NCBI GenBank assembly: GCA_021323155.1
Contig: JAJTCI010000023.1
Span: 1 to 13,821 of the forward strand
Direction: 5' to 3'
DNA: 13,821 bases
Origin: Chitinophagaceae bacterium
GTDB lineage: Bacteria; Bacteroidota; Bacteroidia; Chitinophagales; Chitinophagaceae
This document shows positions 6,945 through 12,139 of the stretch, piece after piece (positions within the stretch are counted from its first letter, which is position 1; every line of letters starts with the position of its first letter). Made by a program: the position numbers and the translations under genes. Under the pieces are notes generated by a model. That model was not told the DNA's origin, ran no database searches, and was given only the letters and a program-made list of their open reading frames with translations.

Positions 6945-7571
6945 ATGAAAAAACTACTCTTCGGCCTAATGGCCGTATCCATGATCGCGGTTAGCTGTAA
7001 AGACGAGAAAACGCCTTCACCTACACAGGCTGCCACCTCAGCCACCACCCCGCAAAAGCAACCTACCAAAGCAGAAATGGAAAAGGCCATGATGGATTAT
7101 GCCACACCGGGCAAGATGCATGAATGGCTGGCCAAGTCCAACGGTACGTGGGAAGGTGATATCACTTCTTACTGGGAAGATCCCAGCAAACCCACGATGA
7201 GCAAAGGCACAGCGGTGTACAAAACGATCCTGAATGGTCTTTACCAGGAGGGTGTTCACACGGGCAAAATGGGCGAAATGCCTTTCGAAGGCCGCAGCCT
7301 CACCGCGTACGACAATGCCAAGAAAGTCTGGATCAGCACCTGGGTGGACAATATGGGTTCCGGTGTGATGAAACTGGAAGGTGTGTATGACGAGAAGACC
7401 AAGTCAATGACATTAAAAGGATTCGCGGTGGACCCTATGTCCGGCAAGGAAAGCGGTGTGCGGGAAGTGATCACTTTTATCGACGACAACAACCAGAAAA
7501 TGGAGATGTATTGTGAAATGGGGGGTAAAGAGCAAAAAATGATGGAGATCGTCTCCAAAAGGAAGAAATAA
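6945..7571 (+). CDS. DUF1579 family lipoprotein
   Basis: Envelope lipoprotein of 208 residues carrying a DUF1579 domain, a beta-rich, lipocalin-like family of unknown function. The signal is MKKLLFGLMAVSMIAVSC with lipobox AVSC (Cys 18). A Thr/Pro/Ala/Gln-rich linker (20-45) precedes the domain. Domain marks: NGTWEGDITSYWEDP (66-80), GTAVYKTILNGLY (88-100), GEMPFEGRSLTAYDN (110-124), WISTWVDNMGSGVMKLEG (129-146) and TLKGFAVDP (156-164). ATG 6945 was chosen because it begins a proper lipoprotein signal; the in-frame TTG two codons earlier adds nothing. A shortened -7-like TAATTTG (6909-6915) lies 29 bp upstream and is weak evidence for a promoter. The gene is flanked by the divergent thiolase gene and a strong terminator, so it is probably transcribed alone. 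Confidence 0.9.
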   Translation: MKKLLFGLMAVSMIAVSCKDEKTPSPTQAATSATTPQKQPTKAEMEKAMMDYATPGKMHEWLAKSNGTWEGDITSYWEDPSKPTMSKGTAVYKTILNGLYQEGVHTGKMGEMPFEGRSLTAYDNAKKVWISTWVDNMGSGVMKLEGVYDEKTKSMTLKGFAVDPMSGKESGVREVITFIDDNNQKMEMYCEMGGKEQKMMEIVSKRKK

Positions 7572-7586
7572 TCAAGGAAATCAACC

Positions 7587-7618
7587 AAGAAGGGCGAAGC
7601 AGGTGCTTCGCCCTTCTT
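7587..7618 (+). terminator. Intrinsic terminator after the DUF1579 gene
   Basis: AAGAAGGGCGAAGC (7587-7600) pairs perfectly with GCTTCGCCCTTCTT (7605-7618), a 14-bp stem around an AGGT loop, then ATTT. It lies 15 bp after the stop codon. The pyrimidine-rich 3' arm and A-rich 5' arm are typical, although the T tract is mostly inside the stem. It isolates this gene from rlmN. Confidence 0.85.
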
Positions 7619-7665
7619 ATTTGCAGTAAATAAGGCCGCTAACATTTCTTTCAGAACGCCTGGCT

Positions 7666-7673
7666 TACTTTTG
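7666..7673 (+). promoter_or_regulatory. rlmN -7 promoter element
   Basis: TACTTTTG is an exact TAnnTTTG match and identical to the hisS element. The last G is 7 nt before the A of ATG 7680, again predicting a leaderless or nearly leaderless mRNA. No clear TTG lies 17-23 bp upstream. Confidence 0.6.
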
Positions 7674-7679
7674 CAGCCC

Positions 7680-8726
7680 ATGCTCGCATCACAACTAAAG
7701 AATATCAGGCACTTATCACTTCCGGAACTGGAACAGTATTTCCTGGAAATGGGGGAGAAAAAATTCCGGGCTCAACAGGTCTATGAATGGATCTGGAAGA
7801 AGCATGCTCATTCTTTCGACGCGATGACCAACCTTGGTAAAGAAACGCGGGCGAATCTGGCTGAGCATTTTACCCTACCGGCATTGTCGGTTGAAACGAC
7901 CCAGCATAGTTCCGATGGCACGATAAAGAGCCGCTTCAAAACAGTGGAAGGGCATATGGTGGAAGGGGTGTTAATCCCCACCGACGAGCGGAAGACCGCC
8001 TGCGTGTCTTCGCAGATCGGCTGCAGCCTGAGCTGCAAATTCTGCGCGACCGGTTACATGGAGCGGAAACGCAACCTTACCTACGACGAGATCTACGACG
8101 AGGTGGTGCTGCTGAACCAGCAAAGCGAAAAAGCCTACAATAAGAAACTCAGCAATATCGTGTTCATGGGTATGGGTGAGCCACTGCTCAATTACAACAA
8201 TGTGCTGAAGGCGATCGAAAAGATTTCTTCTGAGGACGGGTTGGGTATGAGCCCGCGCCGGATCACGGTTTCCACCGCGGGCGTGGCCAAAATGATCCGT
8301 AAGCTTGGCGATGACAAAGTAAAGTTCAAACTCGCGCTTTCATTACATGCCGCAAATGATAAAAAGCGCAACGAGATCATGCCCATCAACGAGACCAACA
8401 GCATCAAGGAACTCATTGACGCGCTGAATTACTTCTATAAACAGACCGGTAACGAGATCACTTTCGAATACATTCTCTTTAACAACTTCAACGATTCGAT
8501 CAAGGACGCGGACGAACTGATCCGGATCTACCGCCAGGTGCCTGCCGACCTGATCAATATCATAGAATATAACCCGATAGAAGCCGCCAAATTCCTCAAG
8601 CCCGACGAGGACACCACCATGCAGTTCATGCAACACCTCGAGAAGAACCGGGTGAACGTGCGCCTGCGCAGGAGCCGTGGCAAGGACATAGATGCCGCCT
8701 GCGGCCAGCTTGCCAATAAGAACTGA
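7680..8726 (+). CDS. rlmN: Dual-specificity 23S rRNA/tRNA adenine-C2 methyltransferase RlmN
   Basis: Radical-SAM enzyme that methylates C2 of A2503 in 23S rRNA and of A37 in some tRNAs, supporting translational accuracy. It has 348 residues, within the family range. The [4Fe-4S] ligands are Cys 115, 119 and 122 in GCSLSCKFCATG (CX3CX2C). Cys 108 in ACVSSQIG and Cys 341 in DAACGQL match the two extra essential cysteines of the RlmN mechanism, including the one methylated on the enzyme (E. coli C118/C355). VFMGMGEPLLNY (161-172) is the SAM-binding GxGEP motif, and RLRRSRGKDIDAACGQLA (328-345) is the conserved C-terminus. I chose ATG 7680 over an in-frame TTG at 7671 because the TTG is inside the -7 element. 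All catalytic residues are present. Confidence 0.98.
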   Translation: MLASQLKNIRHLSLPELEQYFLEMGEKKFRAQQVYEWIWKKHAHSFDAMTNLGKETRANLAEHFTLPALSVETTQHSSDGTIKSRFKTVEGHMVEGVLIPTDERKTACVSSQIGCSLSCKFCATGYMERKRNLTYDEIYDEVVLLNQQSEKAYNKKLSNIVFMGMGEPLLNYNNVLKAIEKISSEDGLGMSPRRITVSTAGVAKMIRKLGDDKVKFKLALSLHAANDKKRNEIMPINETNSIKELIDALNYFYKQTGNEITFEYILFNNFNDSIKDADELIRIYRQVPADLINIIEYNPIEAAKFLKPDEDTTMQFMQHLEKNRVNVRLRRSRGKDIDAACGQLANKN

Positions 8727-8821
8727 TCCCATTAACATTTTTATAAGGAGCGGACTTAAACCATTCTTACAATGACCGGTCTATTATGTTGTAACCGCAA
8801 AAAATAAAAATCGTTACCATC

Positions 8822-9448
8822 ATGAAGAAAATATTCACACTCTCAATGGCTGCTTTATTGCTCGCCGGCTCAGCAATGGCACAGGGAAAACAACAACAGG
8901 CCGGGAAAGAAAAACACCAGAAGCACCAGAAACACGAAGGCCAGCGCCATGGCATGAAAGAAAAAGGAAAGATGGCGAAAGACCTCAACCTGACAGAAGC
9001 GCAGAAGGAACGCGCGAAAGCCATCAACCAGGAGTACCGTGAAAAAGCGAAAGCTTTACAGGCGGAAAGGAAAACAAAGATGGACCAGGTGCTGACAGCT
9101 GAGCAAAAAGCAAAGCTTGAAGCGGCGAAGTCGCAGCGTAAGAATGAAATGAAAGAGAAAGGCAAGCAGCGTGGCGACCAGTTCAAAAAACAACTGGGAT
9201 TAACCGATGCACAGGGCCAGCAGATCAAGACCATTAACGAAGAATTCCGCGCTAAAGCGAAATCCATTCGGGACAACAACAATCTTTCTAAAGAACAGCA
9301 GAAAGAGCAAATGAAAGCCCTGCTAGACCAAAGAAAAGAAAGAATGAAGTCGGTATTGACCGCTGACCAGATCCAGAAGATGGAAAGCATGAAGAAAGAA
9401 GGAAAAGAGAAAGGCAAACGTGGCAAAGGACAGAAAAGTATCAAATAG
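8822..9448 (+). CDS. Secreted Spy/CpxP-like protein, Lys/Glu/Gln-rich, two LTxxQ repeats
   Basis: Probable periplasmic protein of 208 residues. A Sec signal peptide (MKKIFTLSMAALLLAGSAMA, 1-20) has an AMA cleavage site and no lipobox. Then comes a His/Lys/Gln-rich stretch (22-48) that could bind metal. The mature part holds two related helical repeats about 70 residues apart: LNLTEAQKERAKAIN (55-69) with DQVLTAEQKAKLE (88-100), and LGLTDAQGQQIKTIN (125-139) with KSVLTADQIQKME (176-188). These LTxxQ pairs are characteristic of the Spy/CpxP superfamily of periplasmic chaperones and stress sensors. The tail is almost all Lys, Gly, Glu. A chaperone-like role is inference from family resemblance. 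It follows rlmN after 95 bp and ends at a strong terminator. I see no clear promoter in the spacer. Confidence 0.85.
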   Translation: MKKIFTLSMAALLLAGSAMAQGKQQQAGKEKHQKHQKHEGQRHGMKEKGKMAKDLNLTEAQKERAKAINQEYREKAKALQAERKTKMDQVLTAEQKAKLEAAKSQRKNEMKEKGKQRGDQFKKQLGLTDAQGQQIKTINEEFRAKAKSIRDNNNLSKEQQKEQMKALLDQRKERMKSVLTADQIQKMESMKKEGKEKGKRGKGQKSIK

Positions 9449-9484
9449 TTATATGTGAGTGACTGTAGTTAATGCGTATTTATG

Positions 9485-9517
9485 AAGCATCCGTCGTCTG
9501 GCGGATGCTTTTTTTTT
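9485..9517 (+). terminator. Intrinsic terminator after the Spy-like gene
   Basis: AAGCATCCG (9485-9493) and CGGATGCTT (9502-9510) form a 9-bp stem with an 8-nt loop. The last two T of the 3' arm continue into seven more (9511-9517), a textbook rho-independent signal 36 bp after the stop codon. Confidence 0.92.
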
Positions 9518-9518
9518 G

Positions 9519-9603
9519 GGTTGCAGGTTGGTGGTTGCAGGTTACAGGTTACAAGGTGCAGGTGGCAGGTTACAGGTTACAAGGTGCAGGTTACAGGTTA
9601 CAA
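9519..9603 (+). repeat. Degenerate heptamer array, GGTTACA/GGTTGCA, 12 units
   Basis: Twelve head-to-tail units of 6-8 bp from GGTTGCA (9519) to GGTTACAA (9596-9603). Most are GGTTACA or GGTTGCA; GGTGCA and GGTGGCA are variants. A higher-order pattern GGTTACA-GGTTACAA-GGTGCA starts at 9540, 9568 and, without its final part, at 9589. It begins directly after the T tract of the terminator. Confidence 0.9.
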
Positions 9604-9609
9604 AGGGAC

Positions 9610-9671
9610 GATTCAGTCCCGTGTTAGTCCCGAGTCAGTCCCGACTCAGTCCCGACTCAGTCCCGTGTCCC
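9610..9671 (+). repeat. 11-bp tandem array, consensus GACTCAGTCCC
   Basis: Five exact-length 11-mers: GATTCAGTCCC (9610), GTGTTAGTCCC (9621), GAGTCAGTCCC (9632), GACTCAGTCCC (9643) and GACTCAGTCCC (9654), then a shortened GTGTCCC (9665-9671). AGTCCC is invariant in the five full units. No spacer diversity, so not a CRISPR array. Confidence 0.9.
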
Positions 9672-9738
9672 GTTCGCAGGGGGCCCGGTGGATACCCATT
9701 CCTTTCTTATACAGCGTCCTGTTCCGCTTCAATCTATA

Positions 9739-9769
9739 CCCGCATTTGCGGGGGTGGCAATAAGTTGCC
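9739..9769. other. Two adjacent short hairpins
   Basis: CCCGC-attt-GCGGG (9739-9752) and GGCAA-taag-TTGCC (9756-9769) are perfect 5-bp stems with 4-nt loops, 3 bp apart. There is no T tract after either. They sit midway between the two 11-bp arrays. Function unknown. Confidence 0.5.
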
Positions 9770-9802
9770 GGCTACTGGTTGCTGCCTGCCGCGTATGAGC
9801 CG

Positions 9803-9857
9803 AACCCGAAGCTTACCCGAGGCTAACCCGAGACTAACCCGAGGCTAACCCGAGGCT
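9803..9857 (+). repeat. 11-bp tandem array, consensus AACCCGAGGCT
   Basis: Five head-to-tail 11-mers: AACCCGAAGCT (9803), TACCCGAGGCT (9814), AACCCGAGACT (9825), AACCCGAGGCT (9836) and AACCCGAGGCT (9847). Written from CCCGA, the unit is CCCGAGGCTAA, resembling the upstream array's CCCGACTCAGT in phase, strand and length. Confidence 0.9.
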
Positions 9858-9907
9858 GGGCGACTAATGGCGCCTTTGTCGCCACCTTCGGCCCGAGGCT
9901 GGGCGAC
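9849..9907 (+). repeat. 16-bp direct repeat CCCGAGGCTGGGCGAC with inverted words
   Basis: CCCGAGGCTGGGCGAC occurs at 9849-9864 and 9892-9907. Between the copies, GTCGCC (9878-9883) is the reverse complement of GGCGAC, present at 9859-9864, 9902-9907 and again at 9918-9923, so GTCGCC could pair with any of the three. The first copy continues the last unit of the 11-bp array. Confidence 0.8.
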
Positions 9908-9930
9908 GGTTCAACCTGGCGACCAACCCG

Positions 9931-10644
9931 TCAAATGCCCCATTTCCTGAGCTGCTGGAGGGTGGCTTTTAAGTCTTTGGGCAGTTCCGCTTCCAGGTTG
10001 AACTGTTCGCCATCCAGTTCGAAGTTCAGCTTCGAGGAATGCAGCGCGAGGCGGGAGAGGATGGGGCGCTCTTCCAGTACGTCCTGGGAGAGCTTGAATT
10101 TTTTTCCTTTGATGGCGGAGATCTTCAGGGGTTCGGCTTTGCCATATACATCATCGCAAACGATCGGGTTGCCGATGTGTTGCATGTGAACGCGTATCTG
10201 GTGGGTGCGACCGGTATGGATCCGGAACTGCATCCAGGAATACTGTTTAAAGGATTCGAGCACTTCATAATCAGTGACCGAAGGCTTACCTTTTACATGG
10301 GTCATCATCTTCGTTTGTTTGCCCGGGTGTTCAGTTATAGGCACATCGATAGTCCCTTGAGTTTTTACCGGTTTACCGTGTATTAATCCGAAATAGTATT
10401 TCTGTACATCCCTTCCTTCGAATTTCTGCGAGAGGGCTTTGTGTGTTACTTCATCCCTGGCGAACACCACGACGCCACTTGTCTCCCGGTCGAGGCGGTG
10501 CACCGTAAATATCTCTCCGTATTTCGCTTTCAGTAGTTGCTTTAGCGAGATACCCATCCCGCTGCGGTCGGCGATGGATAACAAGCCGGCCGGCTTGTTC
10601 ACCGCAACGAAGCGATCGTTCTCCAGTATTACTTCGTATCTCAT
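9931..10644 (-). CDS. RluA-family RNA pseudouridine synthase (no S4 domain)
   Basis: Isomerises specific uridines in rRNA or tRNA to pseudouridine. It has 237 residues with the RluA-family catalytic loop HRLDRETSG (49-57), nucleophile Asp 52. Earlier it has FVAVNKPAGLLS (12-23), and later RIHTGRTHQIRVHMQHIGNP (141-160) and DDVYG (164-168), the other core motifs. There is no N-terminal S4 domain, as in RluA or TruC rather than RluC/RluD. The target site cannot be told from sequence alone. The ATG at 10644 overlaps the TGA of the upstream synthase in ATGA, so the two are surely cotranscribed and probably translationally coupled. After its stop lies the repeat block, without an evident intrinsic terminator on this strand. 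Confidence 0.93.
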   Translation of the reverse strand: MRYEVILENDRFVAVNKPAGLLSIADRSGMGISLKQLLKAKYGEIFTVHRLDRETSGVVVFARDEVTHKALSQKFEGRDVQKYYFGLIHGKPVKTQGTIDVPITEHPGKQTKMMTHVKGKPSVTDYEVLESFKQYSWMQFRIHTGRTHQIRVHMQHIGNPIVCDDVYGKAEPLKISAIKGKKFKLSQDVLEERPILSRLALHSSKLNFELDGEQFNLEAELPKDLKATLQQLRKWGI

Positions 10645-12002
10645 CTTTTGCGCGGGCTTTGGCGTTTGGCGGGCTTATCGTCTTTGTACACGCGTTTTCT
10701 TGCCGACGGTTTTTCATCGCGGGTACGCGGGCTTTGGCCTTTGGCAGGCTTACCATCTTTTTGCAAGCGTTTCCGCGCCGGCGGTTTGTCATCGCGGGTG
10801 CGCGTGGATGGCCTGGGCATGACATCCTTGGCCGGACGTGGGCGGGGTTTCGATACACGTTCCGTCTTCATGATCTCCTCCACCGCTTTATCTTCCCTGG
10901 CGTCTTTTTCTTTTTTCGCCCGGATAAAGCTCTGGTTCATGAATTTCAGGAGGCGTACTTCTTTTTCGTTGAGGTGGCGCCATTTGCCGCGGTCGACATT
11001 CTTCTTAGTGAGGTTACCGAACATGACGCGGTCGAGATTCTTTACATCATACCCCATGTGCTCGAATATCCGGCGGACGATGCGATTCTTACCACTGTGT
11101 ATCTCGATGCCGACGATGGCTTTGGATTTTGCATCCGCGTAACTAATCGCGTCAGGCTTTACAAAACCGTCTTCGAGCGTGATACCGTTGAGGATGGTGT
11201 CGACGTCTTTTTTCGCCACGGGCCTGTCAAGAGTTACTTCATATATCTTCTTCACCTCGAAACTGGGGTGGGTTAGTTTCTGGGCCAGTTCGCCATCGTT
11301 GGTGAGCAAGAGTACACCGGTGGTATTCCTGTCCAACCGTCCAACTGGATAGATCCTTTCCCGGGAGGCCGCTTTGACCAGGTCCATAACGGTCTTCCTG
11401 CCTTCGGGGTCTTTGAGTGTAGTGAGGTAGTCCTTGGGTTTGTTGAGGAGTATGTACACGAGGTTCTTCTGAGAGAATACTTTTTTGCCGGAAACCTTAA
11501 TGTCTTCGTTGCCCATGACTTTATGACCCGGTTCAAAAATGATGTCGCCGTTCACCGTGACTTTCCCCTGCTTTACGAGTTCCGCGGCCTCTCTCCTGCC
11601 ACAAATGCCCGCGTGCGCGATGAATTTGTTAAGTGGCATTTCGATGGCAGGGCGTTGGTAGCTGGATGCCGGTGGTTGACCGGTGTCCGTTGAACGTTGG
11701 TCGTGGTCCGTTGATCGTTGACCCGGGCCGGTGGGTGTTGGGCGTTGACCGGGTGCGCCTTTTGTTTTTATCAATCTGCCCTTTGCGCTATCGGCTGCAG
11801 CAGGCTTTGTACCTCTCTGGTCCGGCGTGTTGCCATATTTAGTTCCTACGGCCTGGTATTTTTCCGCTTCCTTCTTGCGGAACTCTTCGCCTCGCTTGCG
11901 GGCTTCGTCTTTCAGCTTTCTTTTCTGCTGCCGGATGACCTCTTTCTTTTTGGCGCCCTTAAGTTCTTTGTTGATGAATTTGTCGAAAGGCTTTTTACTC
12001 AT
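10641..12002 (-). CDS. rluB: RsuA/RluB-family rRNA pseudouridine synthase with long basic extensions
   Basis: Makes pseudouridine in rRNA (RluB acts on 23S). The protein has 453 residues, well above the roughly 240-290 of the compact family. Residues 1-50 are Lys/Glu/Arg-rich and probably helical. Residues 85-121 are a low-complexity linker of 7-residue units. An S4 RNA-binding domain spans about 122-170 (MPLNKFIAHAGICGRREAAE), then the catalytic domain with LLNKPKDYLTTLKDP (185-199), GRLDRNTTGVLLLTND (221-236; nucleophile Asp 224) and GKNRIVRRIFEHMGYDV (304-320). The tail from about 362 is Lys/Arg/Pro-rich and includes two 25-residue repeats (401-450). I chose ATG 12002 (MSKKPFDKF) since upstream in-frame sequence would cross the promoter. 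Extended basic arms likely bind RNA nonspecifically; this is inference. It overlaps the next synthase by ATGA and is divergent from lysA. Confidence 0.93.
   Translation of the reverse strand: MSKKPFDKFINKELKGAKKKEVIRQQKRKLKDEARKRGEEFRKKEAEKYQAVGTKYGNTPDQRGTKPAAADSAKGRLIKTKGAPGQRPTPTGPGQRSTDHDQRSTDTGQPPASSYQRPAIEMPLNKFIAHAGICGRREAAELVKQGKVTVNGDIIFEPGHKVMGNEDIKVSGKKVFSQKNLVYILLNKPKDYLTTLKDPEGRKTVMDLVKAASRERIYPVGRLDRNTTGVLLLTNDGELAQKLTHPSFEVKKIYEVTLDRPVAKKDVDTILNGITLEDGFVKPDAISYADAKSKAIVGIEIHSGKNRIVRRIFEHMGYDVKNLDRVMFGNLTKKNVDRGKWRHLNEKEVRLLKFMNQSFIRAKKEKDAREDKAVEEIMKTERVSKPRPRPAKDVMPRPSTRTRDDKPPARKRLQKDGKPAKGQSPRTRDEKPSARKRVYKDDKPAKRQSPRKR
10653..10802 (-). repeat. 75-bp tandem repeat inside the RluB-type coding sequence
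   Basis: Two consecutive 25-codon units encode residues 401-425 and 426-450; a third begins as RKR before the stop. Shared pattern: RTRD-[DE]-KP-x-ARKR-xx-KD-x-KPAK-x-QSP. At DNA level the word CGCGGGCTTTGGC recurs 75 bp apart (10651 and 10726, plus strand). An in-frame duplication of a basic tail. Confidence 0.85.
11654..11747 (-). repeat. Heptamer-phased GTTG repeat within the RluB-type coding sequence
   Basis: On the plus strand GTTG starts at 11654, 11675, 11689, 11696, 11710, 11717, 11737 and 11744: intervals 21, 14, 7, 14, 7, 20, 7. The implied unit is about CGTTGAN (minus strand TCAACG). In the protein this gives 7-residue units GQRSTDH, DQRSTDT, GQPPASS and YQRPAIE (94-121), located between the N-terminal helix and the S4 domain. 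Confidence 0.8.
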
Positions 12003-12035
12003 GTTGAAGGTTTTGCTGTTTTGCAACAGGAGGGG

Positions 12036-12043
12036 CAAAGATA
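12036..12043 (-). promoter_or_regulatory. Promoter -7 element for the pseudouridine synthase operon
   Basis: TATCTTTG read on the minus strand (12043 to 12036) matches TAnnTTTG exactly. It is 34 nt before the A of the ATG at 12002, so this mRNA would have a leader of about 25-28 nt, unlike the other promoters here. A TTTTG lies 14 bp upstream, shorter than the usual spacing. Confidence 0.55.
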
Positions 12044-12127
12044 GGCGTTGGCGCACGCAAAACCCGCCGGCGGGCGCAAGGGAAACTTCACACTCCGGAC
12101 TCCTCATTCCAACTCCCCGCTCTCCCC

Positions 12128-12135
12128 TATCTTCG
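12128..12135 (+). promoter_or_regulatory. Candidate lysA -7 element
   Basis: TATCTTCG differs from TAnnTTTG at one position and continues as CAGC before ATG 12140, much like the rlmN context (TTTGCAGCCCATG). The last G is 5 nt before the A of the ATG. No TTG is seen at the -33 distance. Confidence 0.45.
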
Positions 12136-12139
12136 CAGC

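Larger units (their letters stand above)
9518..9930. other. Gene-free repeat block between convergent genes
   Basis: This 413-bp stretch holds no credible gene. The short open frames here translate heptamer or 11-mer repeats into Gly/Val/Tyr/Lys/Gln or Ser/Pro/Arg strings and one starts within the terminator. It consists of a GGTTACA heptamer array, an 11-bp array, about 70 bp of unremarkable sequence, two small hairpins, a second 11-bp array, and a 16-bp direct repeat with GGCGAC/GTCGCC inverted words. Both flanking genes point into it, so it is a natural buffer for repeat growth. Confidence 0.75.

Noticed and set aside
8767..9444. 225-residue open frame on the minus strand over the Spy-like gene
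   Set aside because: It is the antisense of a Lys/Glu/Gln-rich coding sequence, giving Phe/Ser/Leu-rich translation with no motifs; the plus-strand gene has a signal peptide, repeats and a terminator.
9482..9848. Two overlapping plus-strand open frames (93 and 110 residues)
   Set aside because: They begin in the terminator or directly beside it and only translate heptamer and 11-bp repeats.
9610..9857. CRISPR-like arrays
   Set aside because: Units are 11 bp without unique spacers and there are no cas genes.
10659..11276. 205-residue plus-strand open frame opposite the RluB-type gene
   Set aside because: Shadow of the minus-strand gene, which has catalytic motifs, a promoter and an ATGA overlap.
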